From contig JACBWW010000004.1 in the NCBI GenBank assembly GCA_020086605.1, forward strand, positions 17,151,707 through 17,215,706: a stretch of DNA of 64,000 nt, read 5' to 3'. Source of the DNA: Lanius collurio (lineage: Eukaryota; Chordata; Aves; Passeriformes; Laniidae). A model generated the notes under the pieces. That model was given only the letters and a program-made list of their open reading frames with translations, was not told the origin of the DNA and searched no databases. Positions within the stretch are counted from its first letter, which is position 1, and every line of letters starts with the position of its first letter. Both the position numbers and the translations under genes were made by a program. Of this stretch, positions 49,503-62,934 are shown piece after piece.

Positions 49503-52500
49503 TAAACACAGGCAAAGAAAAGCCCTAAATTCATGCATCATGAAGCACTTTTGATGATGAGAAGATTTGCATCACTCATGAAACTAGGTTTAATTTTTCA
49601 AAATATTTGCATGGTACATGAGTGGCTGATAAAAAATTAATGTAATTGTCCTTATTTTTAGGCTGCACAGTCCTCTTCACCGCAACAATTAAGTAAGCAT
49701 CCTCTGCCAATACAAGCTGTTTTTCTGGGACCTGATTGTACCCACAATTTTGACGATGTTGCTCATCTTGTGCTCTATGTAAACAACAGGAAAAGAATTA
49801 ATTAAGATTTCATGGCAATGTGAATTTTAGTACTTTAAATTTTGAAGTGTTTGACTTTGCAGCCATAATATTCTTTTAATATAATCTCTTAGGTGTAATT
49901 TCCTGTGTTAATTCCATCATGTGGAACCACAGTAAGTTTCATATGGATCATTAGTAGAGCTGGAACTTAGCTATGCTTGTGCAGACCTTTACCATTTGAG
50001 CTAACTGACCTTAACAACAGGCAGCTATCCTTTATTACAACCAACCTCTAAAGGCAAAATGAGACAACCACTTTGCAAAGGGATTTCATGGCTATTTGCT
50101 GACATCTGAGGAATGTTGTAACTCAGGAAGCCATGTCCTGGTGCTGTAAGTGCCTAATGGCTACAGAACCTCTGCTCTAATTCTCTAAAGTATGTCTCCT
50201 GTATTTGGAAAGGTACTCCCCATCAGCCCAGCTCAGCCTTTAGTACGATGTGCTCAGTATGGATGAAATGATCAATAAATTTATGTACTAATCTCTAATA
50301 TGTACTGAGTATACACAGCTAGCCACTGTAGACTTTATTATGTCAGGTTATTTTCCACCTTACCAGCACAAATTACCTAGGGAACGTAAAAAAAAATTCT
50401 CTTTACTAGGGCTACTCTAGCATTTGGTGTACAGTTCTGATGCATCAGGGTACTGAACCTTCTGCAAACAAGTGTAAGATTTTTTTAGCATTGACAAAGC
50501 AATATCATCTGTAAGTTATAAATCAGAAAATACAGAGACATCTATGCTGACATTGTAAAATGTATCAGCCTGAGGCACAATGGCACAGAAAGTTTAAAAA
50601 CAAATGACTAGTTTGGCAGTTACAAGCAGCTAAACCAAGGCCTCATAACATCAAGTGTCGGGTACCAACTATCTGTTTAACCAGCTCTTGACAAATGCAA
50701 AACTTTCCCAGTAAGATTTGGGACTGTAATAGGGAGGATACATGTACATAGATACATGAGACTCAGAAAGCACAGCTGATTAAACCAACCCTGACACAGA
50801 TCAGCTTTGTTTCACTGCCAGTATTTAGGGAAATCAATAAACAAACTAAGCAGACTAATTGTTGCAAAATAATATTTTAAAGGGCTTTTGGATTCAGTAT
50901 AATAGATATTGTTAGCAAGGGCATGCAAAACAGAAAAATTTATCTCGATCATCTCCTTTCAGCATTTTCAGTCACTATAAACTGTGACATTTCTGAAGAC
51001 CTTTGTATGAAACATACTCTCATAACAAAGCAAGTTACTTATTTTGGTAGTTGGCTGGAAACAAACCCACATATGGCAAATGTAAAATGGAATCATTACA
51101 TCTTGCTATTTCTATTTCTATCAATTTCTATCTTCTGTAGTTCACTAGCATTTATGTAATGCTGTTGATCATTAAGTGTTTTATTGTAAATTTATTCAAA
51201 GACCCTAAAATAACTGAATTTCTAAAACAGATATAGTGGCAGCCCCTTTTTTATATAAAAAGCTAATTGGAATCTCTGTTGCAATATATAATATTATTAC
51301 CCATATTAGGTGAGATTTTCAGAAGTTCTAAGTTTTGAACAAAGTACTAACTTGTGTTCTGTCATAGATCAGAAGTTCTAATTTAATATGGTTACCATAT
51401 ATCCCCACTAATTAGAAGTATAATTAATTTTCTAGCTGTATCAATACTGGCCTGCTATATCAGAAATGGATGATCTGCCAGTTAATGGGATAGTTGTTTG
51501 AAGAGGAAGATCTGGACATTAATTGATATTTTTGATGAGTAAAAGGCTTAATCTGGGACATTATAGTTTATAATGACCCAAACAGTTTACCAGACTATGT
51601 TAAAATTAGAGATGCCCTGGTCTATTTTATGTGTATCTGTATACCATGAACCCCTGTTTCATGCTGATCTCCCTATCCCTCACCCATCTTTAGAAAATAC
51701 AAGTTTAATTTATGCCAAGGTTTTCTACTAAAGGGGAAACTAGTAAGTCTTGGGGCAGGAAAAACTTGCTTTGATTCATAGGCAAACAGTAAAGATTCAG
51801 CCTGTGCTAGACATTATCAAGCCTCAGGTCTCCAGACATATTCTGACAAGCATTCTGGCCTTGCAAATGCTTCCCTGCAAAACTTGGTGTCTTGCTGGTG
51901 GACAGTGAGAAGCAGGAATTGATGGGAGAAGAGATAGCAAAATGTAAAAGTATTTCTGTCCCTTTTTTTCATGTTAATAGGTCTCTACATGACTCCCAAA
52001 CCTTCTGCTATATTCTTATTAGTGCCCAAATCCTCAATTACTTTGTTTGCTGAGGATAAATAGTTTATTGCTCTCTTTGGGCTTTTTTGCGAAGTAATGA
52101 GCTAGTTGTAAAATGAATACTGCACTACAGTAATGTGGCCTTGTATGGTTTTCAGAATTTTTAGGTAGTGACACTTTCTTTGTGTTATGTTCCCCTCACC
52201 TTCCTGGGTTTTGTGTTTGTGCCAATATAGGCATTTTGTGTAGAGGGAGAAACTCCCTACAGTACCCAGAGGACACTGCATTGACAGGAGAAAAGCTTTT
52301 CTGTCATAGTAGGAGAGAGCTCCCACCAACTGCACATAACATAGTGACTGGAAAATCACACTTATTATCCTTTGGCTTCCTTTTAGGGGCTGAAGCCCAT
52401 GCTCATTCCTGGGGAATAAGACATCACTCATGAGAGGCTAAAGGGCTGAGTCATGAGGGAAATCAAGGAGTGAAAAGAATGTCTACAAAACATGGTGAAG

Positions 52501-53085
52501 AGAAATGACCACTAGTAGTGGCCATTCACCCACATAATTGCACTTTCTGAACATGCTGTGAGTTCTGTTGCAAAATAAACCCTGACTTGTCTCCCCATCA
52601 AGAAGTTAGACTCACAGCCTAGCCTGGTGCTTTTAAGATGTTGCTAGAGAGGAGTCTATTTGCAGCATCCATTCTGAATGGAAAGGCTCTCATGGGCCCC
52701 AGTATAGAAGTTTTGGAGGACACGGTAACCTTGACGACTTGATCGAAAGCTCATTTATTCTCTGCCCTTCAGGAGTTTAGTGCTTGATGAAATACTCATG
52801 TTTGCCTCCCTGTCTGGTAGGACAGCATGACCAGGAGAGCACAAGATAGATAGCGCTGATCAAACTGTAATCAATACCCTAATGCAGAAAATACAGGAAT
52901 CTATGTTCAGTGCTTACATTGTGTCATGATGTCCTTGTATTCTTCCTTGCACTCAGCAAGGTTCTATAGGTCAAGAAGTGAAATCTCTTCTGAATAACTT
53001 TGTTGAAGGCCCTCTGCACCAGGTACAATTAACTAATCCCCTGGCCTCTTTCCCTCTGAGCACACTTTCTGGGAACCTGTCGTAT
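49503..53085. other. intergenic DNA
   Basis: No recognisable gene or mobile element in 3.6 kb. The overlapping open frames near 52.1-52.4 kb on both strands look like a stop-poor stretch, not a gene. Confidence 0.55.
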
Positions 53086-53090
53086 GATCT
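53086..53090 (+). repeat. target-site duplication, left copy (GATCT)
   Basis: GATCT lies immediately before the LTR start TGTGCTGG, and the same five bases follow its end at 54172-54176. Confidence 0.9.
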
Positions 53091-54171
53091 TGTGCTGGTT
53101 TTGCACGGCCTGGTTTTTGGTAGCGGGCGGTGGCCCACAGAGGTGGCTTCTGTGAGAAGCTTCTAGAAGATTCCACCATTGGCAGGGCCAATCCCTGATG
53201 GCTCTAAAGATGGACATGCTGCTGGCCAAGGCTGGGCCAATGTTACCATCATCTCTATGTGATTACATATTTAAGTAGAAATCAAAACAAAAGTAGTGGC
53301 ACAGTTTTAATTCCAGACAGACAAGAGGAGGAGGTGAGAACGTGTGGGGTAAAACAACATGGCGACACCAAAGTCAGTGAAGAAGGAGGGGGGGGAGGTG
53401 CTCCAGGCACTGGAGCTGAGGTTGAGGAACCGTGCAGGCCATGGTGCAGACCATGGTGGAGCAGGTTGTCCCTCTGCACCCCATGTGTCCACAGGGGATG
53501 CAGAGATCCATTTGCAGCCCGTGGGGGAGGTGCCTGTGCCGGAGAGGGTGAATGCCTGGAGGAGGCTGTGATCCAGTGAGAGACCTGGTGGAGAGAAAGG
53601 GCCCTGCTTCCAGGCTGGAGCAGCCTGTCCTTGGGGCACTGCACCCCCAGGGAAGAGAGACCCATAGCACAGCAGTTTTGGGAGGGCTGTGTGCCCATGG
53701 GGGAAATTCATGTTGCAGCAGTTTGGGAAGGACTGCTGCTGCTGAGATTGGGCCCATGTTGGAGAGGTTAGCAGAGAACTGTCCCCTGTGCGAGGGACCC
53801 CATGGCATAGCAGGGGAAAGATTCCTCTCTCTGAGCAGTGGAAGCAAACCTTGGGTGACAAAGTGACCAAGACCCACATCCCCTCTCTCCCTGCACTGTC
53901 AGTGGGAAGGAGGGAGGGGGTTGTGGGAAGAAAAGGTGTTTTTAAGGGCTTGTTTTACTTCTCATTATCCTCCTCTGATTTTGTTAGTAATAAACTCCCT
54001 TTGTATCTCTAAGTTGAGCCTGTTTTGCCATTAGAATGTTTTGTCCCCATCCTTATCTCAACTCATGAACACTTCATTAAATTTTTCTGTCCTCTGTCCA
54101 GCTGTAGTGGGGGAGAGTGAGTGAGCAGCTTTTGTGGGTGACTGGCATTTGGTGAGTGTCAAACCATGACA
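53091..54171 (+). mobile_element. solo LTR of an endogenous retrovirus (ERVL-like)
   Basis: A 1081-bp element starting TGTGCTGGTTTTGC and ending AAACCATGACA, flanked by perfect 5-bp GATCT duplications; five bases is usual for ERVL-class insertions. Landmarks: TATA-like ACATATTTAAG (about 53265-53275) before the expected start, a long purine-rich, GC-rich middle made of imperfect repeated units ('gtggagcagg', 'gggacccc', 'ggagag'), AATAAA at 53989-53994, and a tail 'gagcctgttttgcc...gtccagctgtagtgggggagagtga'. It resembles LTRs abundant in songbird genomes. No internal viral genes are present, so it is the product of LTR-LTR recombination. Long open frames on both strands inside it are not genes. 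Confidence 0.92.
53989..53994 (+). terminator. poly(A) signal inside the solo LTR
   Basis: AATAAA, followed about 25-30 bases later by a T-rich/GT-rich tract (GAGCCTGTTTTGCC). This is the expected R/U5 boundary arrangement of the LTR. Confidence 0.75.
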
Positions 54172-54176
54172 GATCT
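54172..54176 (+). repeat. target-site duplication, right copy (GATCT)
   Basis: Matches the left copy at 53086-53090 exactly. Confidence 0.9.
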
Positions 54177-55212
54177 CAGGGCAACATTGGTCCACACCAT
54201 TTGGGTATGGTGAACCTGAGCACATCTGAGCTGGCCAGCTGACAATTTTTCTGTCACTGCAAAGCTGGTTGCAGGAGTCAGCAATGTCCAGTATTTGTGA
54301 GCAGCTCTCAGTGCTTAAGGACAGGAGGATAAAGTCCATCATCATGCTGGGCATGCTCCAATTGTTTGCACAGAGTGACTCCTTATCTAAAGTGGTGGAG
54401 TCACAGTCCATCCTCTCTCTGTAGAATGTGAAGCAGTCCTCCCCTTGCATGCTCATCTTCTCCCATCCTCTGTTTGCTTGAGAGATGTGTATTTGATAGG
54501 CTCTGCTATAGGGGTAAGCTAAATTATATGTAGCAGAGTTGTTCTGTTCCAACCAGAACAGTCTCCCTTTGTCTAGGGTGAGCAAGAGTCCTGCAGCCCC
54601 AAACTCTAGTCATTGAGAACCCTTGTGTCTCATCCTACCGTGTCTAAGCTAGTTCCTCAAAGTCTGGTCCCATCCAAACTGATAGCAGCAGAAGTAGAAG
54701 TTGCAGCAAGAGGCGCTATGTGTATGTATCAAAGTTGCAAAGCAGAAGATGATGGACAGTGTTGGCTGAAGTCCTGTTTGTACACACAGGCTGTGTGAGG
54801 CCAATGAGTCAGAGTGGAACACATGCTGCAGGGACTGGTGCTTCTGGGAGGCAGAGCAGAGCATAGCTCTCATGCTGTTGTTCTTGCCTGCTTATTCACT
54901 GTATGCTCAGAGAGTGTGGGCACATCTTGCCTTCTCAAAAGGTCCTCAGATTGGAATAGTGTGTGCACAAAATGACATGCCTAACAAAGATGCAATTAGA
55001 ATATGTGTTTTCCCGATGTAGCCATTGTTATGATAAAGACTCATAATTACAAGTGGTGAGAATACATTACTGCATATGTATGTCTCTGTGTGTTTGCTTG
55101 TGAGAGACAAACTAAGTGGTATTCAACACCTAAATTACTCAAAATCTTTAATGCCATAATAAGATATAGCAGCGGGAATTTGTGTGAATCAGGAAAAAAG
55201 AATACATACTAA

Positions 55213-55260
55213 GGATGTAATCTTAGCTGACAATCTTTTAGGATGTAATCTTGGCTGACA
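55213..55260. repeat. 20-bp tandem duplication, 28-bp period
   Basis: GGATGTAATCTTAGCTGACA (55213-55232) recurs with one change at 55241-55260. Confidence 0.85.
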
Positions 55261-57901
55261 CAGAATAGGTGACATTCATTTTTCTACCCTGTTGTGGGCT
55301 AGAGATTTTCAGCTGGTAAAGGGAAGCCTTTAAAGGAGGTCTTCCTTTATCATAGCCAAAACTGATCATCCTTAATGGATAACATTGAAAACCCCATATG
55401 TTTATATGGTAAAAAAAATACAAAAGCAAAAATTACAGCAAACTCTAAAGTAAAAACACATATTTCACAAGTCTTAAAAACTCTACATTTAAATAGGAAA
55501 AAGAAGGAATTGGTGTAGAATGTTGATGGAGTTATTAGAAAAATATCACTGGTTCTTAATTGTTTAAGGTATGCACAAAGATTCTCAATCCATAATTTTA
55601 TGAATCTTTTTATCTTTAAATCATCTTACTTAGGCCCATATTCAGCAAAACATTTAAATACAGATATGAAGTTATTTATATTCTAACTGCCTGTGATTCG
55701 ATTGGGTCATAGAGGAGCAAAATGCTCACCAAAGACACTATTTATGGAAAGGACTTGGGAAACCATAACTTCCTGCATTGCATAAACTTCCTGAGTCAAA
55801 AAGCTAGAAACTGAGATAGGTTTGGCTCATGTTCCTTCAGCATACAAGGTCTGCTAATGCACAGCAACTGGCACAGAAAAGCTGGCTGAAATGAAGGCAC
55901 AGGAAGGGGCCATCATAACTGCATCTCATGTAAGTGCAGGTGCTGGAGAGATGATGGGGTAGCCCTGGAAATAGCAGCTGCAACTCCTAAGACTCCTGGT
56001 TGGTTGCAGCACAAAGCCTGAGACTGACTGGCTGTCATTACCTGAGCAGCAAGTGTTGCTTTGGCCAGAAGAAGAGCCATCCATTTTCTGGAAAGTTCCC
56101 TTCCTACTGTTCTATGAGCTCTGTGGAGTTTTACCAGCAGGAGCTGTGCTGTGCAGACTGAGAAATTCCTCCTCTTTTTGTTTTGTTTAAATATAGTAGG
56201 AATTAAAGTAGATTCAAAGTGGATCGACCTGCAAAACTGTCAAATCCATGTGAAACTGACAACCTGGCAGGGAACTGGCCACAGCTGTAGTTACGGTAGA
56301 TCCCGTGGTATGCTGATGGAAGTCAGGTTTTTAATTCTTACTGTCTTGGACAAAATCCAACATGCTTTAATTTCTGCTTCCTTCAAGCTCTTTCCTGCAC
56401 TTCCAATAACAAGTTGAAGTAGCCTTCTTCCTCTCCTAGCCTAAATTTGTGCACTGTTGCTTGCAGGAGACGATAAACAATGTGATTCATATGTACATCC
56501 CTCAGACCCCTCTGAGGTCCTGCACAGTGCTTAAAATACAACTGCTGTACTTTTGCTCAAGAAAAGCAGGAGCTGAAGAAGGTTAAAGCTGACATGGTAT
56601 TAGCGAGTCTTCATAGAGTGGACAGAAAAGAATACTGTGCAAGCAGAATTTTCTTCTGACTCAGCCTACAGAGTTGATCTAGCTCACAAAAACACATGTA
56701 TTACAACATTTTAAGAAGTACAGCAAATCCCATTTCTGCATTCTTGGGTGCTTCTGCTAAGTCCAAAGGGCAAAGTTGCTTCAGCAAGTCCATTGTTTGC
56801 TTTGGAATCTTAAAGATTAAAGATGTCTGTAAGTGTTGGTAATTCTCATGGTTATTGTTAAATATTTCCTTTTATTATCTGTATCATAACAGCTACAGTT
56901 TACAAAAGGAAAAAAAAAAAGGTGAGTTCTCAAGTGCACCCTCACTGTTTCCTGTCTCTGAGCACAGGAATGTTCTGTGCGTGAGGAGACTCCGACACAC
57001 ATGTCCCAGGAGAGCAGCCTGACCACCAGATTGCAAGCTGTTTTGGAGGCAGGCACTCTCCACCCTTCCTATTGAAACTGTGCCATGCTGCAGAAAATAA
57101 TTTAAGTTCATTGGTCCAGAGAAAGGGAAGGGGGGTCACAGGGAGTAGAGAAAGCATAAGAGAAAGCATGACTGTACTGGTTAAAGCAGAGAAACAGAGA
57201 CAGGCTTAGATTCTGACAGAGAAAGGCTTAGATTCCCTTCCCAGCCTGCTTCTTAAATATTTCATATAAACAGTCACTGGATAAAATGCAGAAACAGATG
57301 TTTTGGATACTGTACTCAGAGGTGCCTAATTTTCCCATGCTCTGCATAGAAAATCTGGACACAGAACAAGAGGTTCTGAACTTTCCTCTAGGAACTCAGG
57401 ACCTTCCACTTTGGCACTGTGGGGTTGAAGTTCTGGGTAACTAATTCCCACATTGAACCTGATCCTCAGGCTATCACCTCCGAAGTCTATTTCAGAGATT
57501 CAGAGTCTCCATATTTCCCTTCCCACTGATGTTTTTTTTGTATTCCTTCTTACAAGTGCTCCATTATTCCTTTGGCTCTTCTGGATTGCTTTAAAATTAA
57601 AAGCTACAAAAATCAGGTCAGACTTTATCTTTGACTAGGGTACATTTTTGTTTTGACCTGTTAGAGGATGCAGCCGTTTTCCCATTACAGAAGCTTGACT
57701 ATGCCTATTTTCAGATAACAAACTAGATTGGAGTTGTTTTTCTAATCAAAAATGTTTGTGATACAGTTTGGTGTTTTATGCGTTTCCCCCAAAGACTGCC
57801 TGGATTGGAATAAACACACACCCTTCCAGATGAAGTTCTGGATTATATTTGGAGAAAAAACTGACTTTGAAAAATGTTTGAGGAAAATCGTAGGAATCTT
57901 T

Positions 57902-57957
57902 CCCCCCTCCATCCATTCCCCCCACTCCCCATTCCCCCCTACCCCCCACTTCCCCTA
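57902..57957 (+). repeat. C-rich simple sequence
   Basis: Repeated runs of four to six C separated by short A/T-containing spacers (CCCCCC, CCCC, CCCCCC...). On the minus strand this gives several G-tracts. Confidence 0.8.
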
Positions 57958-60900
57958 GAACATTTGCAATATGATTGGCTTTTGGGAGTTCAGTTTCTGA
58001 CCTGAACTTCTACAGTTTTGCAGTGATTACCTTAAACCTGACTGGTTTAGCATTCTGAAAGGAAGCCCTAGGAAGGGATATATGTGCAGTTCTTCATGAC
58101 CAGAGGTGTCTCACTGGTGTAAAGGACATTTGGAAGTGGGCTATAGTGGTGGCATGAGTTGCAGGACAGCAGTGAGGGCCAGAAGTGGCATACTGGTTTT
58201 CAAATTCAGTGTCTTATTTAAGAAATGAGGTTTTATTTCTGACAAATTGAGGAATGGGCAAAATTTTTTAAAAAGTATTTATAATTTGGACTGTAAGTCA
58301 GTATTGTTGAATTGTATGCTTAGAGGTCAGCCTCTCTCAGATCTTAAAAACCTTAACGGTCCTGTTTTTAACAGAGGAAAAGCAGTGTGGGCTACTGTTG
58401 TTACCCAGTTTGTTGGTTACATCTGTTTCCTGGTGGACAGCTGTGTATGTCTGGCACCTTTGTAGGCAAGAAGGCTTCTAGGTGAGATTAGTAAATGGGA
58501 ACAGACAACAAGACCAAATGGTTCAACTTACAGGGATGTTTAATGGAAATTTCAATATAACGGCAAAACTTTAGGACATAATTTTCTCTGGAAACTTTGG
58601 GAGAGAGCATTTAGTGCCCTTCAGGATCACCAGCCTTGATAAAGTGGCCTGAATGTGTGCTGCCAGCACTGAGCAGGGCTATTCTTTGCTGGCCCAGTGC
58701 TGTAAGGTGCCTCATCGTACTCTTTGTTTGAATGTTTCTAGTGGTGGTGACAGATGTTTCATCTAGTTGTAGAAAGGGAGTTTGGGCTGGTGCTTCAGGG
58801 CGCATTTTTGAGGTGGTGAGAAGAGCTATTAGCACAGGAAAAATTGGCTATAGAAGAGTTTTCTCTAGTGCCAGAGCAGTCTCTCTTTTGGCCAGGCCAC
58901 AGCATCTCATCTGATCCATGGGCTTGCCAAGACACAGAGGAAAGAATTTGACTTCAGTGGTTCACAAATTACACAGGTGCCAGTATGTCCTTTCCAGTCC
59001 CTGTTCTGGAACCAACTCCTTCGTCTCCAGTTACACATGAGCACTCTAACATGCTTTATTACTTTCTCAAGCTGCAGTTTATTTCCCAGGTTCATTTGTA
59101 TCATTTTCCTGGATTGAACCCGGTTCCAAACATAATAGTATGCTGGCTTTAGCCCCATTCAGCATTCAGCTTGAGAAGAAATTATAGGCATGGGCAGTGG
59201 AAGAGGACAGGATGGGGCCTTGCTTTGGTTACAAGATCTAGGCAAACAACTGAGTAGTTTTTTCTTTTTTAACATTTGTACAATAAAAAGCATGACTAGG
59301 GAAAGGTAACTCACAACAGATGTGGTTCCAGAGGTCTGAAATCCTGTCAGAGGGAAGGAAGGAAAGAAAAAAGATATATTTTCAGGTGCATTTCAAAGCT
59401 TCCATTGTAACACAGGGATGGTGAAACTCTAATTGGAGGTTTAAAGACACCTGGGGTCAGGAATAAATGGCACTCAGAATATTTTTGTTTTCCACTATAT
59501 ACAGGGATGCAAGAGAAGCATTATTTACAGCTGTAGCAGGTAGACAGGGTTTTATGTTGTTTCATCCCAAAGTGTAAAAACACATCATGATCTGAAGCAA
59601 CAGCCACTTTGGAGGAGGAAGCAGTAGCTGTTTCACTGCACAAGAGATTAACACTATAAAACAGGACAGACACAAAAACCTCCCCTTATCCTGCATAAAC
59701 ACGAACAGTTTAAGAACAGATTATAGTTAGCTACCTTTGAATTTTAGAGGTACACTATATTCAATACTTCCAGATTTGTGGGAAATGTCCTGGGAACATT
59801 AAAAAGGTCATATGTCCGATTGGTTAATTTTATTTCTCATTTTAAGGGTTCTGCATCCAACAGCATGGGCACAACTTTAAGATGAAGTGATGAATTTTAA
59901 CCAGCCTTTCTGGATTCCAAGTTTGCCTTAGTCTTTTATCAAAGGGCTGAGCAGAGTTTATGCTTCTTAGCTGTGAACCATAATAGTAGCAAATGAAGAA
60001 GATAGTGAGGATTTATATAGCTTTATATTTTATATGGGGAGTTTCTAGGAGTCTGCAAGTAGGGACTGTTGCCCAGGCTCCAAGCTTTGGCCAAGCAGTT
60101 TTTGGCAGGCTTCAGAGAGGGTGGTGAAAATGCAGCTTTAAGCCATCCTTGCATCATCCTAGGGCTGTCTCTCTGCCAGCATGGTCCCTTGTGTAAACCG
60201 TAACACCAGCAGAGCTACTGAATTTTGCAGGGGCTACCATTGTACCCAAGAAACTACCCTGGTAACTAGGACTCCATGAGAAATAGGCTTGGCCCAGCCA
60301 TTTCTAAACTGTATGCCTTTGACAAGGATTCAGGAAAAGAAGAGCCATTGCAGTCCCTGCAGTGGCTGCAAACCAGCTGAGGCTTTGTCATATCTGCACT
60401 GGCTGATGCACAAGTAGCTGGCTGAGCTGCCTCACAGACTCCATTGCATTGATAATGTGGCAAAAAACCAGCTTTCAGTGTCTGGAGGATCTGGCCCATA
60501 TGCCTGTGTGTGCATATGCAGATGCATGTGATGTGAGTGAATGTCCCCCCTGCTCTCTGCAAAGGTCACTTTGTCTGAGATTTTTCATTTGCTTCAGAAT
60601 AAAGCAGCCTCGAGAATGTAATGAAGGAAATGAGGTCTGAAATTTGTTTCCTAACATCCATGAATTGCAGCACCGAGCTAGGGGGAAAGCATTCAAATCC
60701 CTCTCTGCCCTCTTGGATAGAATTCTGTTTGTAACTCTAATAATCAGCAGACATCAGTGTCTGCTACAACTGAGTATTTTTGGTATCTAATTGGCACTTA
60801 GATACTAATGTGATAGGAGCTTTAGAAATAGCTAAAGCAGATAAATATTTTTTCTTTCCCTGGGTGTATGTCTGTATCATCTGTGTGAAGCTGTGTATTA

Positions 60901-62278
60901 GCGTGAAAAGATCCCTGTTGATTTAAATGGAATGCATCTCTCTGCAGAGAATTTGCTTCATTCAAAGCTGCAGTAATGTATAGAAGGGATAATTTTTTTG
61001 TGTGTGCTGTGAACATCTAGAACAAATTCCCGAAGTATTATTTGTGCAGAAACTGTGAATGCTCCCAGCTTGCAAATGAAGTCAAACCCCTGTTAATGTT
61101 TACAGTAAAACAGCTGTTCTCAGCATTTCTCCCTGAGCTTCAGCTACTTTAGCTCAACCATACTCTGCCTTACATCATAGAAGCTGCAATAATAAGAGGC
61201 TGAAAGAGGTCAGAAGCAGCCAGTCCTTCTAAACCACACCTTTGTTTAAAAGAGATTTTGGACTGAAAAATATCTCAATTGCTAAATTTTTCAGCCTGAC
61301 TGGACTCCATGCATGGGCTGGGTCTTCAAAGACCTAGCTCACCAAAAGCACATAGGCACTGCAGAGTAAAGCAGAACACAGGCTCTTTATACATTTTCCT
61401 GGGAAACTTTCTGTAGATCCAGACTGGGAAATGTTCCAAGGCTTCACAGAACTAAAGATAACAGTAATAAAAAATTGGACTGGAGCACACTGACTTTTAA
61501 ACGAATTAGCTGAGCCTAGTACAGTTGCATGGCTAAGCCTTGATAATTTGTGCAGCAAGACTTTACTAATTTACACTAATAAAAGTAAGATCACTACAGA
61601 TTACTGAATTTTAACAATTAGCAAGTATGTAAACAAGCAACGTTCTAGGAAAAGAAAAAAAAAGCATCAGCATGTAGGTTGCTTTCAAGACTATAATTTC
61701 TTTGTAAATATTTATGATTGCTTGAATAATAAATGCTACTGGATATGTTTCATAAAAATAATTAGGTGTTAGCAGAATGTAAAATAGACCATTGCCCTGC
61801 TCAGTCTTCTTTTCAGAGAACAGAGGGCATAATTTTTTTGCTAAGTATGAAGTGTAAGGTCTATTGAGTTTCTGCAGTGTCTACATTGTAGAAATACATG
61901 AATAAATAGGAATTTAAAGTAAATTTAAGAACATTTTAACATTACATGTCCTATAGGTGATTTACTGAAACCTTTTCTGCTGAGTAGCAGAGATACGTGG
62001 TTTTGAGCACATAAGAGAAAATGTGTTTGTTGCTGTTTTATTGCACTACATAGGAATTGGATAAAATATGTCATTTTTATTTTACTGACAATTAAAATTT
62101 GAAAATCAAAGTAAGAAGATGAGATTTGTACCGTTGAAAAAAATTCCAAATAGATCTATAGGTACAAGGGCTTATTTTAGCAGCATTTTCACATTTAAAA
62201 TCGAGTGTGAACATTCCACTCACATGACAAATACTGTGACACCAACAGCAACCTTTACTAGTCTTGTGATCCACAGGG

Positions 62279-62307
62279 TGATGTCACAGACTGCCAGATG
62301 ATGTCAC
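62279..62307 (+). promoter_or_regulatory. paired TGATGTCAC (CRE/ATF-like) sites
   Basis: TGATGTCAC at 62279-62287 and again at 62299-62307, exactly 20 bp apart start to start. TGATGTCA is a one-base variant of the CRE bound by CREB/ATF and some AP-1 dimers. Function is inferred only. Confidence 0.3.
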
Positions 62308-62934
62308 TGATTTCCTACATTATGGCAATGGCTTGGGACAGAGGGACTGTCACAGCTGGACTGCTTACTGAGTTTAGCAGATTCCACAGCATGTTGCCAT
62401 CAAAAGGATTTAGTAAGAAATCCCAAATGTGCTTTACAGTACAACAAAGAGAAGAACTAAGCAAAAGAGGCCACACAGAAGAATTTTTTAGATTTCATTG
62501 ATACAGGTACTTTTAGTTGATACAGATATTTTTAATTCAGAAGGATTGCAGATTCCATTGATACATTGCAGAGACAGTGTATAGTGGAAATTACTGGGTC
62601 AAAATTGTATTAAATTGGACCATAGTTTCAGTTATGACTCATAATGATGGTGCATTACTTGCCTTGAAATAATTCTTTGAGATTCTTATGATTTCAGGGT
62701 GTAGTCGTATGAGGTATTGACCAGCACAATAAAATACATACCCTTTCTTGAAGAGTGTAGAGGCTAAATGTACAAGGACTATTAACGGTAGTAACATGAG
62801 ATGTAATATTTAAGCAAATTATTTAAAGTAACCATAGGTACAAATGATAGATCTATGCTTTTATCACAAAATCATGTATTGTCTGGGGAAGAACCAAATA
62901 ACCCCTGCCCCCAGAAAAGCAATTTTATATACCT

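Larger units (their letters stand above)
53032..54603 (-). other. open frame interrupted by the solo LTR
   Basis: In host sequence right of the LTR a minus-strand frame is open from 54603 to the LTR boundary, about 143 codons, with no ATG near its start (the first possible start is a TTG). It then runs some 38 codons into LTR sequence. Left of the LTR, if the element and one copy of the target duplication are ignored, the frame continues in phase for about 19 codons to a TAA at 53029-53031. I recognise no family. It may be a chance frame or an exon broken by insertion. Confidence 0.15.

Noticed and set aside
53282..53879. Long minus-strand frames (138, 167, 190 codons) and plus-strand frames near 53.3-53.9 kb
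   Set aside because: They lie wholly inside the solo LTR, whose purine-rich, GC-rich repeats lack stops in several frames. No viral or host protein similarity was seen.
57170..57260. Another MIR-like fragment ('tactggttaaagcagagaaac ... gattcccttcccagcctgc')
   Set aside because: The similarity is limited to a few short words and could be chance; too weak to list.
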